Below the pieces are notes generated by a model that saw only the letters and a list, made by a program, of their open reading frames with translations, ran no database searches and had not been told where the DNA came from. Positions 1-7,819 of a stretch of DNA of 64,000 nt are shown here, piece by piece; position 1 is the first letter of the stretch, and every line of letters starts with the position of its first letter. Source of the DNA: Megasphaera_A sueciensis (GTDB taxonomy: Bacteria > Bacillota > Negativicutes > Veillonellales > Megasphaeraceae); contig NZ_CP116939.1 in the NCBI RefSeq assembly GCF_050219315.1, forward strand, positions 496,001 through 560,000, in the 5' to 3' direction. Both the position numbers and the translations under genes were made by a program.

Positions 1-436
1 TAAAAAAATCTTTCATCAGCCGGCTGCATTCTTCTGTTCGTATTCCGGAAGTAACGTCTGTCTGATGATTTAAACTGGGATTATTTACTATACAAAATAG
101 TGAACGGACAGCTCCGCCTTTAGGATCATCACAGCCATATACCAGACGATCCAGGCGACTATTGACAATAGCACCGGCACACATGGGACATGGTTCTACT
201 GTGACATATAACGTGCATCCGGAAAGACGCCAGCGGGATAATGCCCGGCAGGCTTTTTCTATAGCTAATAATTCGGCATGTGCGGTAGCACAGGGCAGCG
301 TTTCGCGTAAATTATAGGCAGAAGCAATAACTCTTTTTTCAAACACAATAATGGCCCCAATTGGAATTTCTCCTACGGCATAGGCGATTTTTGCTTCACG
401 TAATGCTTTTCCCATGTAGAACTCATCCTTCGTCAT
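1..436 (-). CDS. tadA: tRNA-specific adenosine deaminase TadA (partial, 3' end cut by window edge)
   Basis: Deaminates A34 to inosine in tRNA-Arg(ACG), which allows wobble decoding. I translated the minus strand from the ATG at 436-434, which has a GGAG ribosome-binding site just upstream. The frame stays open to base 1, giving about 145 residues, nearly the whole of a usual 150-170 residue TadA. The zinc/catalytic signature is intact: HAE at residues 53-55 (His ligand, Glu proton shuttle) and PCPMC at 82-86 (two Cys ligands). The N-terminal MGKALREA followed by IPIGAIIV is typical of TadA rather than of cytidine or guanine deaminases. The next gene is divergent. Identity is clear; only the C-terminus is missing. 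Confidence 0.93.
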   Translation of the reverse strand, partial: MTKDEFYMGKALREAKIAYAVGEIPIGAIIVFEKRVIASAYNLRETLPCATAHAELLAIEKACRALSRWRLSGCTLYVTVEPCPMCAGAIVNSRLDRLVYGCDDPKGGAVRSLFCIVNNPSLNHQTDVTSGIRTEECSRLMKDFF

Positions 437-542
437 GATTTTCTCCTTTATATAACGCACATATTGATAACCAGAAAGGTTGGTTATTATGGGCATTTTA
501 TGATATGATACATACTGATAGTATAATTTTACAGGATGGTGG

Positions 543-1208
543 ATGGTAATGCAATCATTATGGTGGCAATTATTTGATATATTAGGAACGACGGCATTTG
601 CTTTATCGGGGACAATGGTTGCCGTATCGAGAAGAATGGATATTTTTGGCGTATTTGTTCTTGCAGCAGCAACTGCAGTTGGCGGCGGCATACTTCGTGA
701 TATTATTATTGGCAATATTCCTCCGGCAGCGCTGCGAGATGATTTGTATTTATGGATTGTTATTATAACGATTGCCGTAACGTGTGCCATTATTCGATAT
801 ATTACTATGCGGCGTGACTTGATGGACCGCTTCAAAAATGTATATTTAATGTCCGATGCCATAGGACTGGGGTCTTTTACTGTTACGGGGACGATGCTGG
901 GGTGTAGTTATTATCCCAATATGTGGGTTTTAGCTGTTACTCTTGGCGTTGTTACCGCTATTGGCGGCGGAGTTATTCGTGATGTCTTGGCAGGACAAGT
1001 GCCGATTATTTTTTTACAGGATGTTTATGCCTCGGCCTCTTTGATCGGTTCATGCATGTTGTATATTACGTTTATTATACTGGGAATTCCTGCTGAAATA
1101 TCTTGCATTATAGGATTTAGCATCACGTTAATATTACGTGTTTTAGCTATTCATTTTCATTGGAATCTTCCTCGTGTCCGCCGTAAACGAAGAGATGATA
1201 TTTTGTAA
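543..1208 (+). CDS. UPF0126 / TRIC-type membrane protein (YicG-like)
   Basis: A 221-residue integral membrane protein with two tandem copies of the UPF0126 domain. Each carries the GGGxxRD signature: AVGGGILRD near residue 43 and AIGGGVIRD near residue 141. About seven hydrophobic segments are visible and the C-terminus is basic (RVRRKRRD). Bacterial relatives have been called TRIC-like cation channels, and the E. coli homologue YicG has been linked to glycine transport, so the substrate is not predictable here. The start is ambiguous: ATG 543 begins MVM, while ATG 549 is better spaced from a GGTGG-type ribosome-binding site. The gene stands alone, divergent from tadA, and its stop codon overlaps the promoter of the next gene. 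Confidence 0.85.
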   Translation: MVMQSLWWQLFDILGTTAFALSGTMVAVSRRMDIFGVFVLAAATAVGGGILRDIIIGNIPPAALRDDLYLWIVIITIAVTCAIIRYITMRRDLMDRFKNVYLMSDAIGLGSFTVTGTMLGCSYYPNMWVLAVTLGVVTAIGGGVIRDVLAGQVPIIFLQDVYASASLIGSCMLYITFIILGIPAEISCIIGFSITLILRVLAIHFHWNLPRVRRKRRDDIL

Positions 1209-1231
1209 TTGTCATTGGTTTTTGCTATAAT
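1203..1231 (+). promoter_or_regulatory. Sigma-A-type promoter of the DUF4127 gene
   Basis: TTGTAA (1203-1208), 17-base spacer, TATAAT (1226-1231). TGC directly before the -10 hexamer makes it an extended -10. The -35 overlaps the stop codon of the preceding gene. Predicted start near 1238, about 25 bases ahead of the TTG start codon. Confidence 0.65.
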
Positions 1232-1262
1232 TAATACAATATTTTAGTTTGAGGTGATTTAG

Positions 1263-3089
1263 TTGAAATTGCTACATAAAGTAATACGTTTTGCTGTATT
1301 TGCAATGATATTGTGTACTGGACCAGCGGCATTAGCAAAAACCATTTTATATGTGCCGCAGGATAACCGACCCGTTGATCTTGCATATACCGTCAGCACA
1401 GCACAGGATGCCGGATATACAATTATTACACCGCCGCAGAAATATTTGTCGGGCAGTAATTTTAAGGGATCTCCGGAACAGCTTTTGCAGTGGGTTGATG
1501 CTCATGCCGGGGAAGCCGATGCTATGGTGCTTTCTGTAGATTCTCTTGTTTATGGGGGATTGGTAGATTCCCGTAAGCATAATATGGATATGGCAACGTT
1601 AGTCAGGCGGATAAATGAAATTGAAAAAATTAAAAATAATCACAGCCATATTCCTATCTATGCTTTTAGTACTGTTATGCGCAGCCCTTGGGCCGGTGGA
1701 CAGGGGGTAGAACCTGATTATTATTTGACGTATGGAAATGATATTTATGAATTATCGGCACTGCAGTCAAAAATGGACGAAGAAGGGCTGAACCCGCAGG
1801 AACGAACAGACTGGTTCAATATTGTACAACGTGTACCCATGGAATATCTGCAGGATTGGTACAATCGGCGTCGTAAAAATATGATGGTAAATCATATACT
1901 GATTCAGTGTGCCAAAAAAGGCATTTTTACATATTTTTGTCTGGGTCATGATGATAATTCTACTCATACACAATCCGCTTTGGAAGCAAAATACCTTGAA
2001 ACGGAAAGCAAGGGAGTTTCTAATAACGTATATGGATCTTTTCCGGGGGCTGATCAGCTTGGATTGCTGCTTATCACGCGAGCAAGTAATGATTTTAACA
2101 ATTATCATCCTAAAATTACCGTTATTTATCCTCTTGGCGGGGGTGCCAGGACCGTTCCAAGTTATGACGGGCAGGAAATTGGCAAGACAATTAAAGCGCA
2201 CATTGAAGCTGTAGGCGGAGTTATTACCGATAAAGAACGTCCTGATTTACTGCTGGCAGTTAATACGCCGTTGACAACGCAGACTTCAGAGTCAGCTAAT
2301 TTTGAAAACTTTCCGATTATGCTTGATTCTACGAAGGTATTTCTGGGACAAATCGAAAAAGCAATACAGGCGGGTATCCCGGTGAGTATAGTTGATATGG
2401 CTTTTTCTAATGGATCAGATAATACATTGGTTTATGGGTTATATATGGATAAAATTATGTATAGTTTAGCTGCCTATAATGGTTGGAATACGGCTAGTAA
2501 TTCTGTGGGATACGGAGTTTCACAGGGAATTTTATCTAAATATATGACGGCTGATGCACACCAGCGTATGTTGACAACCCAATATCTTGATAATTGGGCA
2601 TATCAAGCGAATGTCCGTGATTATATTACACGCATGCAGGAAAAAATCAAAAAAAATGAAGAGCCTCAATACTTTTCTACGATCAATGCAGAATTGCAGA
2701 GCCGCACCAAAGAACAATTGCAGCGATATGCAAAAGATTATCTTGGTGTTGATCCACGGACGATTCAAGTTACGTTGCCGTGGAATCGACTTTTTGAAGT
2801 CTATGTCGATGTTCGTGCCTTTCCGGATATTCCATTGGAATCACGAATACGGGAACAAATGCGTCAAGCGGAGAATGATCGAATCAAAGCGCAGGAGGAT
2901 GGTGCAAAAGCAGCATTATCAGCGGCAAAACAATCTTCAAACAGTCAAAATACGGTGACAGCTCAAGCGGCTGTACAACAGTCTGCTGAAGCAGATGCAG
3001 ATGAACAGCAGTCTGATTTACAATCACAGCAGATAGATCAGCGAGAAGAGTTGGCGCAACAGCAACGTATTTGGAGTCCGTCCAAGTAA
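1263..3089 (+). CDS. DUF4127 family protein, probably secreted
   Basis: A 608-residue protein. Residues 1-25 form a signal peptide: basic MKLLHK, a hydrophobic run, then ALAKT. The mature protein opens with ILYVPQDNRPVDL, the usual first block of DUF4127, whose biochemical role I do not know. Conserved-looking blocks follow (VLSVDSLVYGGLVDSRKH, YNRRRKNM, CLGHDDNS), suggesting a metal- or sugar-binding fold, but this is inference. The last ~70 residues are a low-complexity Gln/Ala/Ser-rich tail that looks unstructured and lies outside the domain. The start is TTG at 1263, chosen because GAGGTGA sits at the right distance. The gene has its own promoter and terminator. Confidence 0.75.
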   Translation: MKLLHKVIRFAVFAMILCTGPAALAKTILYVPQDNRPVDLAYTVSTAQDAGYTIITPPQKYLSGSNFKGSPEQLLQWVDAHAGEADAMVLSVDSLVYGGLVDSRKHNMDMATLVRRINEIEKIKNNHSHIPIYAFSTVMRSPWAGGQGVEPDYYLTYGNDIYELSALQSKMDEEGLNPQERTDWFNIVQRVPMEYLQDWYNRRRKNMMVNHILIQCAKKGIFTYFCLGHDDNSTHTQSALEAKYLETESKGVSNNVYGSFPGADQLGLLLITRASNDFNNYHPKITVIYPLGGGARTVPSYDGQEIGKTIKAHIEAVGGVITDKERPDLLLAVNTPLTTQTSESANFENFPIMLDSTKVFLGQIEKAIQAGIPVSIVDMAFSNGSDNTLVYGLYMDKIMYSLAAYNGWNTASNSVGYGVSQGILSKYMTADAHQRMLTTQYLDNWAYQANVRDYITRMQEKIKKNEEPQYFSTINAELQSRTKEQLQRYAKDYLGVDPRTIQVTLPWNRLFEVYVDVRAFPDIPLESRIREQMRQAENDRIKAQEDGAKAALSAAKQSSNSQNTVTAQAAVQQSAEADADEQQSDLQSQQIDQREELAQQQRIWSPSK

Positions 3090-3111
3090 ATTTTGATAAA
3101 AAGGGGATAAC

Positions 3112-3146
3112 GCCGACAAAGACTGTTTTTGTCGGCATTATTTTAT
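3112..3146 (+). terminator. Rho-independent terminator after the DUF4127 gene
   Basis: GCCGACAAA (3112-3120) pairs with TTTGTCGGC ending at 3136, followed by an AT-rich run containing TTTTATTTT. Good stem, slightly interrupted T tract. Confidence 0.75.
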
Positions 3147-3193
3147 TTTGATGAAATAGTATTGCCTATTCATAGTATTTTAAATATGAATAT

Positions 3194-3223
3194 TTGCCAC
3201 ATACAATAATTTTACAGTATAAT
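3194..3223 (+). promoter_or_regulatory. Promoter of the mltG operon
   Basis: TTGCCA (3194-3199), 18-base spacer, TATAAT (3218-3223). Transcription would begin near 3230. This rules out the in-frame TTG at 3194 and makes the ATG at 3233 nearly leaderless, which is why I place the mltG start at 3281. Confidence 0.7.
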
Positions 3224-3280
3224 AGATACATTATGGATAAAAAAAATAATACACAAGAAGTTAATACAAGTGGATCAATC

Positions 3281-4297
3281 ATGAAAAACCATACCTGGAA
3301 TAAAAAACAAATTACCGTAACCTTAGTTTGCTGTTTTATTATTTTGGGAGTGGTCAGTGCAGAGGCAGCTTATTATGCACCTATTTCATTTTTAAAACCG
3401 GCAGAAGCGTATATAGAAGTTCACGATACGATGACTGCCGGTGAGATTGCCGCAGAATTACAAAAAAAAGGGATTATTTCCAATACGTGGTGGTTTCGGG
3501 CAGTGGCAACTTTAACGGGAACAGCCAATACAATGAAACAAGGAGAATATCTGGTCAACAACCGCATGAGCCTGCATGATTTAATGGCAAAATTGGTAAG
3601 CGGTAAATCAGAAGCGGAACGCATTGTGATTCCTGAAGGATATACGGTTCGTCGCATTGCCCAAGTGCTCGATCAAAAAGGATTGGTGAAAGAGGCTGAT
3701 TTTTTGTCGGCAGCGGCAGATACGAAAAACTTATACCCTTATATGTATGGAAATCGTGTAGTTACGTTTCCGTCAGAAGGTTTTTTATTTCCTGATACAT
3801 ATTTTATCCCGCGAGGGGCAACGGCAGATCAGATAGTAAAAATGATGCTGGATAATTTTGATAAGCATCTTACAGAAAATATGAGGGAAAGCGCAGACCA
3901 GCACAATATGTCAATTTATCAGTTTGTTACATTAGCCTCCATGGTAGAAAAAGAGGCACAATATGAAGAAGACCAGCCGATTATTGCCGCGGTATTTCTT
4001 AAACGGTTGAAAATCAATATGCCGCTGCAGTCTGATGCCAGCCTTTCTTATTCTTTAGGATCTCATAAATCAGCCTATAGTATAGAAGAGACGAAAATTG
4101 ATTCTCCGTATAATACATATTTATATACAGGACTTCCTCCGGGACCGATTGGCAATCCCGGGGTAAACTGCTTGAAGGCTGTTGCCGAAGTGAAAGATAC
4201 GGAATATTTGTTTTTTGTAGCAGACGCTAAGGGGCATAATCATTTTTCCCGGACCTATGAAGAACATATGCAGAATGTGAAGGAGTATATGCCGTGA
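3281..4297 (+). CDS. mltG: Endolytic murein transglycosylase MltG (YceG/YrrL family)
   Basis: Membrane-anchored lytic transglycosylase that cuts nascent glycan strands and so sets their length. From the ATG at 3281 the protein is 338 residues, normal for the family: a single transmembrane anchor at about 10-30, a LysM-like region at about 45-115, then the YceG catalytic domain. The catalytic Glu is E223 in ASMVEKEA, and LKINMPLQSDASLSY and LPPGPIGNPG are the conserved downstream blocks. The start is supported by an AGTGGA ribosome-binding site 6 bases away; longer in-frame starts fall on or next to the promoter. It overlaps the following gene by four bases (GTGA), so translation is probably coupled. 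The order mltG-trmR-trhP matches yrrL-yrrM-yrrN/O of Bacillus subtilis. Confidence 0.93.
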   Translation: MKNHTWNKKQITVTLVCCFIILGVVSAEAAYYAPISFLKPAEAYIEVHDTMTAGEIAAELQKKGIISNTWWFRAVATLTGTANTMKQGEYLVNNRMSLHDLMAKLVSGKSEAERIVIPEGYTVRRIAQVLDQKGLVKEADFLSAAADTKNLYPYMYGNRVVTFPSEGFLFPDTYFIPRGATADQIVKMMLDNFDKHLTENMRESADQHNMSIYQFVTLASMVEKEAQYEEDQPIIAAVFLKRLKINMPLQSDASLSYSLGSHKSAYSIEETKIDSPYNTYLYTGLPPGPIGNPGVNCLKAVAEVKDTEYLFFVADAKGHNHFSRTYEEHMQNVKEYMP

Positions 4298-4923
4298 AGG
4301 AGTTATTTGAAGAAATGAAAAAATATGCAGCAGCGCAGATGATTCCTATTTTACGTGATACGGAAGTAACTCTATTTTGCAGATTAATAGCGGAAGCGGC
4401 TCCGAAGCGTGTTTTGGAAATCGGAACGGCTATTGGGTATTCTACATTGCAGATGGTTCCGCTGCTGCCTGAAAACGGATCGATTGTTACCATTGAGATT
4501 GACAAGGAGCGCGCGTATAAAGCACGAGAATACATTGCACGAGCACATTGCGAAGATCGTGTTACACAATTGATCGGAGATGCCGCCGTTCTTTTAAATG
4601 ATTTAAAAGGTCCGTGGGACTTAGTTTTTTTGGATGGGCCTAAAGGGCAGTATTCACGACAGCTTGTGAAATTAATTCCCGAACTGTCGCCGCGGGCAGT
4701 TATTATTGCTGATAATATTTTATATCATGGAATGGTACGCATCAAGGGAACGATACCTCATAAACATCGTACGATTGTTATGCGGCTTCGAGAATATTTA
4801 CGAATGGTAACTCAGGATAAAAGATTTGAGACGACTTTTTATGAAAACGGAGACGGAATGACCGTTTCCTATTGGAAAGGATACGAGTATGCAGAAAATG
4901 GAATTATTGGCACCTGCCGGTAA
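4294..4923 (+). CDS. trmR: tRNA 5-hydroxyuridine O-methyltransferase TrmR (YrrM-like)
   Basis: Class I SAM-dependent O-methyltransferase of 209 residues. The SAM-binding motif VLEIGTAIGYS lies at 40-50, the acidic residue after strand 2 is in TIEID, and the metal-site region is FLDGPKGQY followed by IIADNIL. The general fold is shared with catechol and caffeoyl-CoA methyltransferases. The specific call comes from context: it sits between mltG and a U32-family tRNA hydroxylation protein, as yrrM does in Bacillus, where TrmR makes 5-methoxyuridine at tRNA position 34 from 5-hydroxyuridine. The start is GTG, overlapping the mltG stop. If the context argument fails it remains a generic O-methyltransferase. 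Confidence 0.85.
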   Translation: MKELFEEMKKYAAAQMIPILRDTEVTLFCRLIAEAAPKRVLEIGTAIGYSTLQMVPLLPENGSIVTIEIDKERAYKAREYIARAHCEDRVTQLIGDAAVLLNDLKGPWDLVFLDGPKGQYSRQLVKLIPELSPRAVIIADNILYHGMVRIKGTIPHKHRTIVMRLREYLRMVTQDKRFETTFYENGDGMTVSYWKGYEYAENGIIGTCR

Positions 4924-6118
4924 TATGGATAAAATGAAAATGGCATTGCTTTATGGTGCCGATGCTGTTTATTTAGGCGGGAAAGCTTTTGGATTGCGTG
5001 CCTATAGCGGCAATTTTACAGATGAAGAACTAAGAGAGGCTGTTTCTTTTGCACATTCCTTGAAAAAGAAAGTGCATGTAACCGTTAATATTTTTCCTCA
5101 TAATGATGATTTTAAAGGCTTGCCGGAATATTTGGAATATCTGGACAGCATAGGGGTAGATGCTATCTTAGTGGCAGATCCGGGTGTGTTTTATCTGGCC
5201 AGAAAAATTGTTCCCCGGATGCCGGTTCATATCAGTACGCAAGCGAATACAACAAACTGGATATCGGCTAAATTCTGGCAGGAAGCCGGTGCCAAACGTG
5301 TGGTTATGGCAAGAGAAGTTAGTCTTGCCGATATAAAAGTTATTCACGAAAAAGTTCCGGTTGAATTGGAAGGGTTTGTACATGGTGCTATGTGTATTTC
5401 TTATTCCGGACGTTGTTTATTGAGTAATTATTTTACACAAAACAGAGATTCTAACCGTGGCCAATGTGTGCAAGCCTGCCGCTGGAAATATAATATTGTT
5501 GAAGAAACCCGGCCTGGTCAATATTTTCCTGTTACGGAAGATGATAGGGGAACCTATATTTTTAATTCGAAAGATTTGTGTCTGCTTCCTTATTTGCCTG
5601 CATTATATGAGGCAGGCTTATGTAGTCTGAAAATAGAAGGACGTATGAAAAGTGTACATTATGTTGCTACTGTAGTAAAAGTTTATCGGGAAGCTTTGGA
5701 TGCATTTGAACGAGATCCTGAACATTTTTCTGTAAAACAGGAATGGCTGGATGAATTGGAGAAGATTTCTCACCGACCATATACGAAAGGGTTTTCTGTA
5801 TCTCGTCCAACGGAAGCCGATCAAGTATACAGCCACTCCAGTAATACACAGACACATGAATTTATCGGTCTTGTTACTTCCTATGACAAAGAAAAAAAAA
5901 TCGTATATTTGGAACAGCGCAATAATTTTAAAGTTGGCGATACCGTTGAGTTTTTACAACCTCGAGGGAAAAATGTGCATCATATTATTACAAAAATGAT
6001 TGATGAAAAGAACGCGATTATTACTGTAGCGCCTCATCCGCAGATGAAGGTGGGTATTTATATTGATACGCCGCTGCAGCCGTATTCTATGATGCGCCGA
6101 AAGGTGGCAGAGTCATGA
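4889..6118 (+). CDS. trhP: U32-family tRNA hydroxylation protein TrhP
   Basis: A 409-residue peptidase-U32 family protein. It carries the family signature EGFVHGAMCISYSGRC and a Cys cluster (MC, RC, QC, AC) within about 30 residues that probably binds an Fe-S cluster. TrhP proteins are needed for prephenate-dependent hydroxylation of U34 in tRNA, the step before TrmR. Bacillus has two adjacent copies (yrrN, yrrO); here a single gene does the job. The N-terminal half is a TIM-barrel-like region (ELLAPAGNMDKMKMALLYGADAVYLGG); the C-terminal ~80 residues form a beta domain (FIGLVTSYD...GDTVEF). ATG 4889 has AAAGGA at 7 bases and overlaps trmR by 35 bases. The older label 'collagenase-like protease' is probably wrong for this branch. 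Confidence 0.88.
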   Translation: MQKMELLAPAGNMDKMKMALLYGADAVYLGGKAFGLRAYSGNFTDEELREAVSFAHSLKKKVHVTVNIFPHNDDFKGLPEYLEYLDSIGVDAILVADPGVFYLARKIVPRMPVHISTQANTTNWISAKFWQEAGAKRVVMAREVSLADIKVIHEKVPVELEGFVHGAMCISYSGRCLLSNYFTQNRDSNRGQCVQACRWKYNIVEETRPGQYFPVTEDDRGTYIFNSKDLCLLPYLPALYEAGLCSLKIEGRMKSVHYVATVVKVYREALDAFERDPEHFSVKQEWLDELEKISHRPYTKGFSVSRPTEADQVYSHSSNTQTHEFIGLVTSYDKEKKIVYLEQRNNFKVGDTVEFLQPRGKNVHHIITKMIDEKNAIITVAPHPQMKVGIYIDTPLQPYSMMRRKVAES

Positions 6119-6342
6119 ATCACGATTGGGTTTATTTCCGTATAAAACCAGAAAATATGACGTTTGTAACACGTATTATAGAAGGCTGCGAATACTTGGG
6201 AGTGGTTACCGCATTAGATGGCAAAAAAGGAATTGGATTTGTAAGAACTGTTATCGATACAAAAGAATTGACGAAAGAAATACTGATGTCGCTGCCTTTT
6301 AGAGTAGAACTTCTTGATGTAAATCAACTTAAAATAATATAA
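6115..6342 (+). CDS. DUF4911 small protein, last gene of the mltG-trmR-trhP operon
   Basis: A 75-residue acidic/basic mixed protein with no signal peptide or membrane segment. It overlaps trhP by ATGA, so the two are translationally coupled. The sequence (YFRIKPENMTFVTRIIEGCEYLGVVTALDGKKGIGFVRT) fits DUF4911, a small alpha/beta domain of unknown role. The conserved position suggests it helps TrhP/TrmR, for instance in substrate or tRNA handling, but nothing in the sequence proves that. A strong terminator follows at once, so it ends the operon. Confidence 0.75.
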   Translation: MNHDWVYFRIKPENMTFVTRIIEGCEYLGVVTALDGKKGIGFVRTVIDTKELTKEILMSLPFRVELLDVNQLKII

Positions 6343-6370
6343 GCACTATTATGCAACATAAATGCAATAT

Positions 6371-6418
6371 AAAAAAAGATACCAGATTTTTATACTATTT
6401 TTCGGTATCTTTTTTTTA
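6371..6418 (+). terminator. Terminator of the mltG operon
   Basis: AAAAAAAGATACC (6371-6383) pairs with GGTATCTTTTTTT (from 6404); the stem runs straight into the T tract. The A-rich 5' arm means it could also work on the other strand. Confidence 0.85.
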
Positions 6419-6483
6419 TTTTATTATTTGCTGCTCCTATATAGATTATCACTGGTATTATCGCATTTTTACCGTTATTAGTG

Positions 6484-6652
6484 TATAATAAATATAGAGA
6501 TAAATCACGTTATAACGTAATTTTTAAATAATATATCAGGGAAAGAATACCGAAAAGTCAGAAGGGAAGAATGGAAATATCAAATATTGCAGTTGATAAT
6601 TAAAAATATGTGTATCAAGTCGGTATGTCTTTCGGAATCAGGAGGCAATTCT
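6484..6652 (+). promoter_or_regulatory. Glycogen operon promoter and ~150-base leader with a 12-bp palindrome
   Basis: TATAAT at 6484-6489 is the best -10; no good -35 is seen at 16-18 bases, which hints at activator dependence. A perfect palindrome ACGTTATAACGT (6507-6518) lies just downstream of the expected start near 6497 and is a reasonable operator. The leader continues to the AGGAGG site at 6640-6645 before glgC and contains a 10-codon ORF (6571-6603). Nothing else was recognised between the upstream terminator and glgC. Confidence 0.45.
6571..6603 (+). CDS. Possible 10-codon leader ORF ahead of glgC
   Basis: ATG 6571 to TAA 6603 encodes MEISNIAVDN. It is preceded by GAAGGGAAGA, a convincing ribosome-binding site. 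The complementary pieces CCGAAAAG (about 6550) and CTTTCGG (about 6629) flank it and could pair around it. It may be a leader peptide, or a chance ORF in an AT-rich leader; I cannot tell. Confidence 0.2.
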   Translation: MEISNIAVDN

Positions 6653-7819
6653 ATGAGAAAATCTAATTGTTTAGCCATGATACTTGCCGGAGGAAAAGGA
6701 AGCCGTTTGGGGGTTCTTACTAAAAACCAAGCCAAACCAGGACTGCTGTTTGGCGGAAAGTACCGCATTATTGACTTTACATTGAGTAATTGCCGTCATT
6801 CCGGCATTGATACAGTCGGCATTTTAACTCAATATCAACCGTTGGCACTGAATTGGTATGTAGGAAACGGAAGTTCTTGGGATCTTGATTCTGACCGTGG
6901 AGGAACTTTTGTGCTACCGCCTTATATGACAGATGACGGAACCAATTGGTATCATGGAACGGCTGACGCTATTTATCAAAATATGAATTTTGTGGATATG
7001 ATTGGTTCCGATTATGTTCTTGTATTATCAGGCGATCATATTTATTCCATGGACTATTCGAAAATGCTGGCATTTCATAAAAAACATCATGCAGGTGTTA
7101 CTATTGGCACGATTCGTGTCCCATGGAGCGATGCCAGCCGTTTTGGTATTATGACGACTGACGATAACATGAAAATACGTAAGTTTCAGGAGAAGCCGAT
7201 ACATCCGGAAAGCAATCTTGCTTCTATGGGAATTTATATTTTTAATCGAAAACTCCTGAAAACATATTTAATGGCGGATGCAAAGGAAATACATTCAGAA
7301 CATGATTTTGGAAAGAATGTTATTCCTGCGATGCTGTCACAAAATCTGCCGCTGTATGCATATCCTTTTGAAGGATATTGGAAAGATGTAGGTACCATTG
7401 AAAGCTTGTGGCAGGCGAATATGGATTTATTAGCCGATGATCCACCTCTTGATCTGAATAATTCTGATTGGCGTATTTATTCCGGCAGTCAATCGCTGCC
7501 ACCTCATGTCATTGGACCGCATGGCAGTGCCAGAAGCTCTCTTGTAGGGGAGGGATCTCAAATTTTAGGTACGGTGATACGTTCGGTTGTTTTTTACGGT
7601 GTTACTATTGAAGAAGGTGCAAAGGTGACTAATTCCGTTTTAATGCCGGGGACAAGTATTGAAAAAAATGCAGTAGTAGATAAAGCTATTATTGGCGAAA
7701 GATGTATTATTCAAAGTAATGCAGTTGTTCATAATGACGATGGTACCGTAATGGTTGTCGGTAACGATGAAAAGATAAAAGCGAGTGAGGGACAGATACA
7801 AGGAGACGTGATAGCATGA
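6653..7819 (+). CDS. glgC: Glucose-1-phosphate adenylyltransferase, catalytic subunit GlgC
   Basis: Makes ADP-glucose from glucose-1-phosphate and ATP, the committed step of glycogen synthesis. 388 residues from the ATG at 6653, which has AGGAGG at a spacing of 7; upstream in-frame starts lack any site. The N-terminal nucleotidyltransferase motif LAGGKGSRLGVLT is intact, followed by KPGLLFGGKYRIIDF, the Glc-1-P region FQEKP and EGYWKDVGT. The C-terminal ~110 residues are a left-handed beta-helix with hexapeptide repeats (VIEGAKVTNSVLMPG-like). It is followed with ATGA overlap by glgD. As in other Firmicutes the active enzyme is probably a GlgC/GlgD hetero-oligomer. Confidence 0.97.
   Translation: MRKSNCLAMILAGGKGSRLGVLTKNQAKPGLLFGGKYRIIDFTLSNCRHSGIDTVGILTQYQPLALNWYVGNGSSWDLDSDRGGTFVLPPYMTDDGTNWYHGTADAIYQNMNFVDMIGSDYVLVLSGDHIYSMDYSKMLAFHKKHHAGVTIGTIRVPWSDASRFGIMTTDDNMKIRKFQEKPIHPESNLASMGIYIFNRKLLKTYLMADAKEIHSEHDFGKNVIPAMLSQNLPLYAYPFEGYWKDVGTIESLWQANMDLLADDPPLDLNNSDWRIYSGSQSLPPHVIGPHGSARSSLVGEGSQILGTVIRSVVFYGVTIEEGAKVTNSVLMPGTSIEKNAVVDKAIIGERCIIQSNAVVHNDDGTVMVVGNDEKIKASEGQIQGDVIA

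Noticed and set aside
1767..2201. Long antisense reading frames, e.g. opposite the DUF4127, OLD/topB, sufD and smc genes
   Set aside because: They lie opposite strongly supported genes, lack ribosome-binding sites and give sequences with no family character.
3194..3280. MltG starting at TTG 3194 or ATG 3233
   Set aside because: TTG 3194 is the promoter -35 itself; ATG 3233 would leave an almost leaderless mRNA without a site. ATG 3281 gives the normal protein.
4889..6118. Collagenase-like protease for the U32 protein
   Set aside because: Context with trmR and the Cys cluster fits TrhP; no protease active site is evident.
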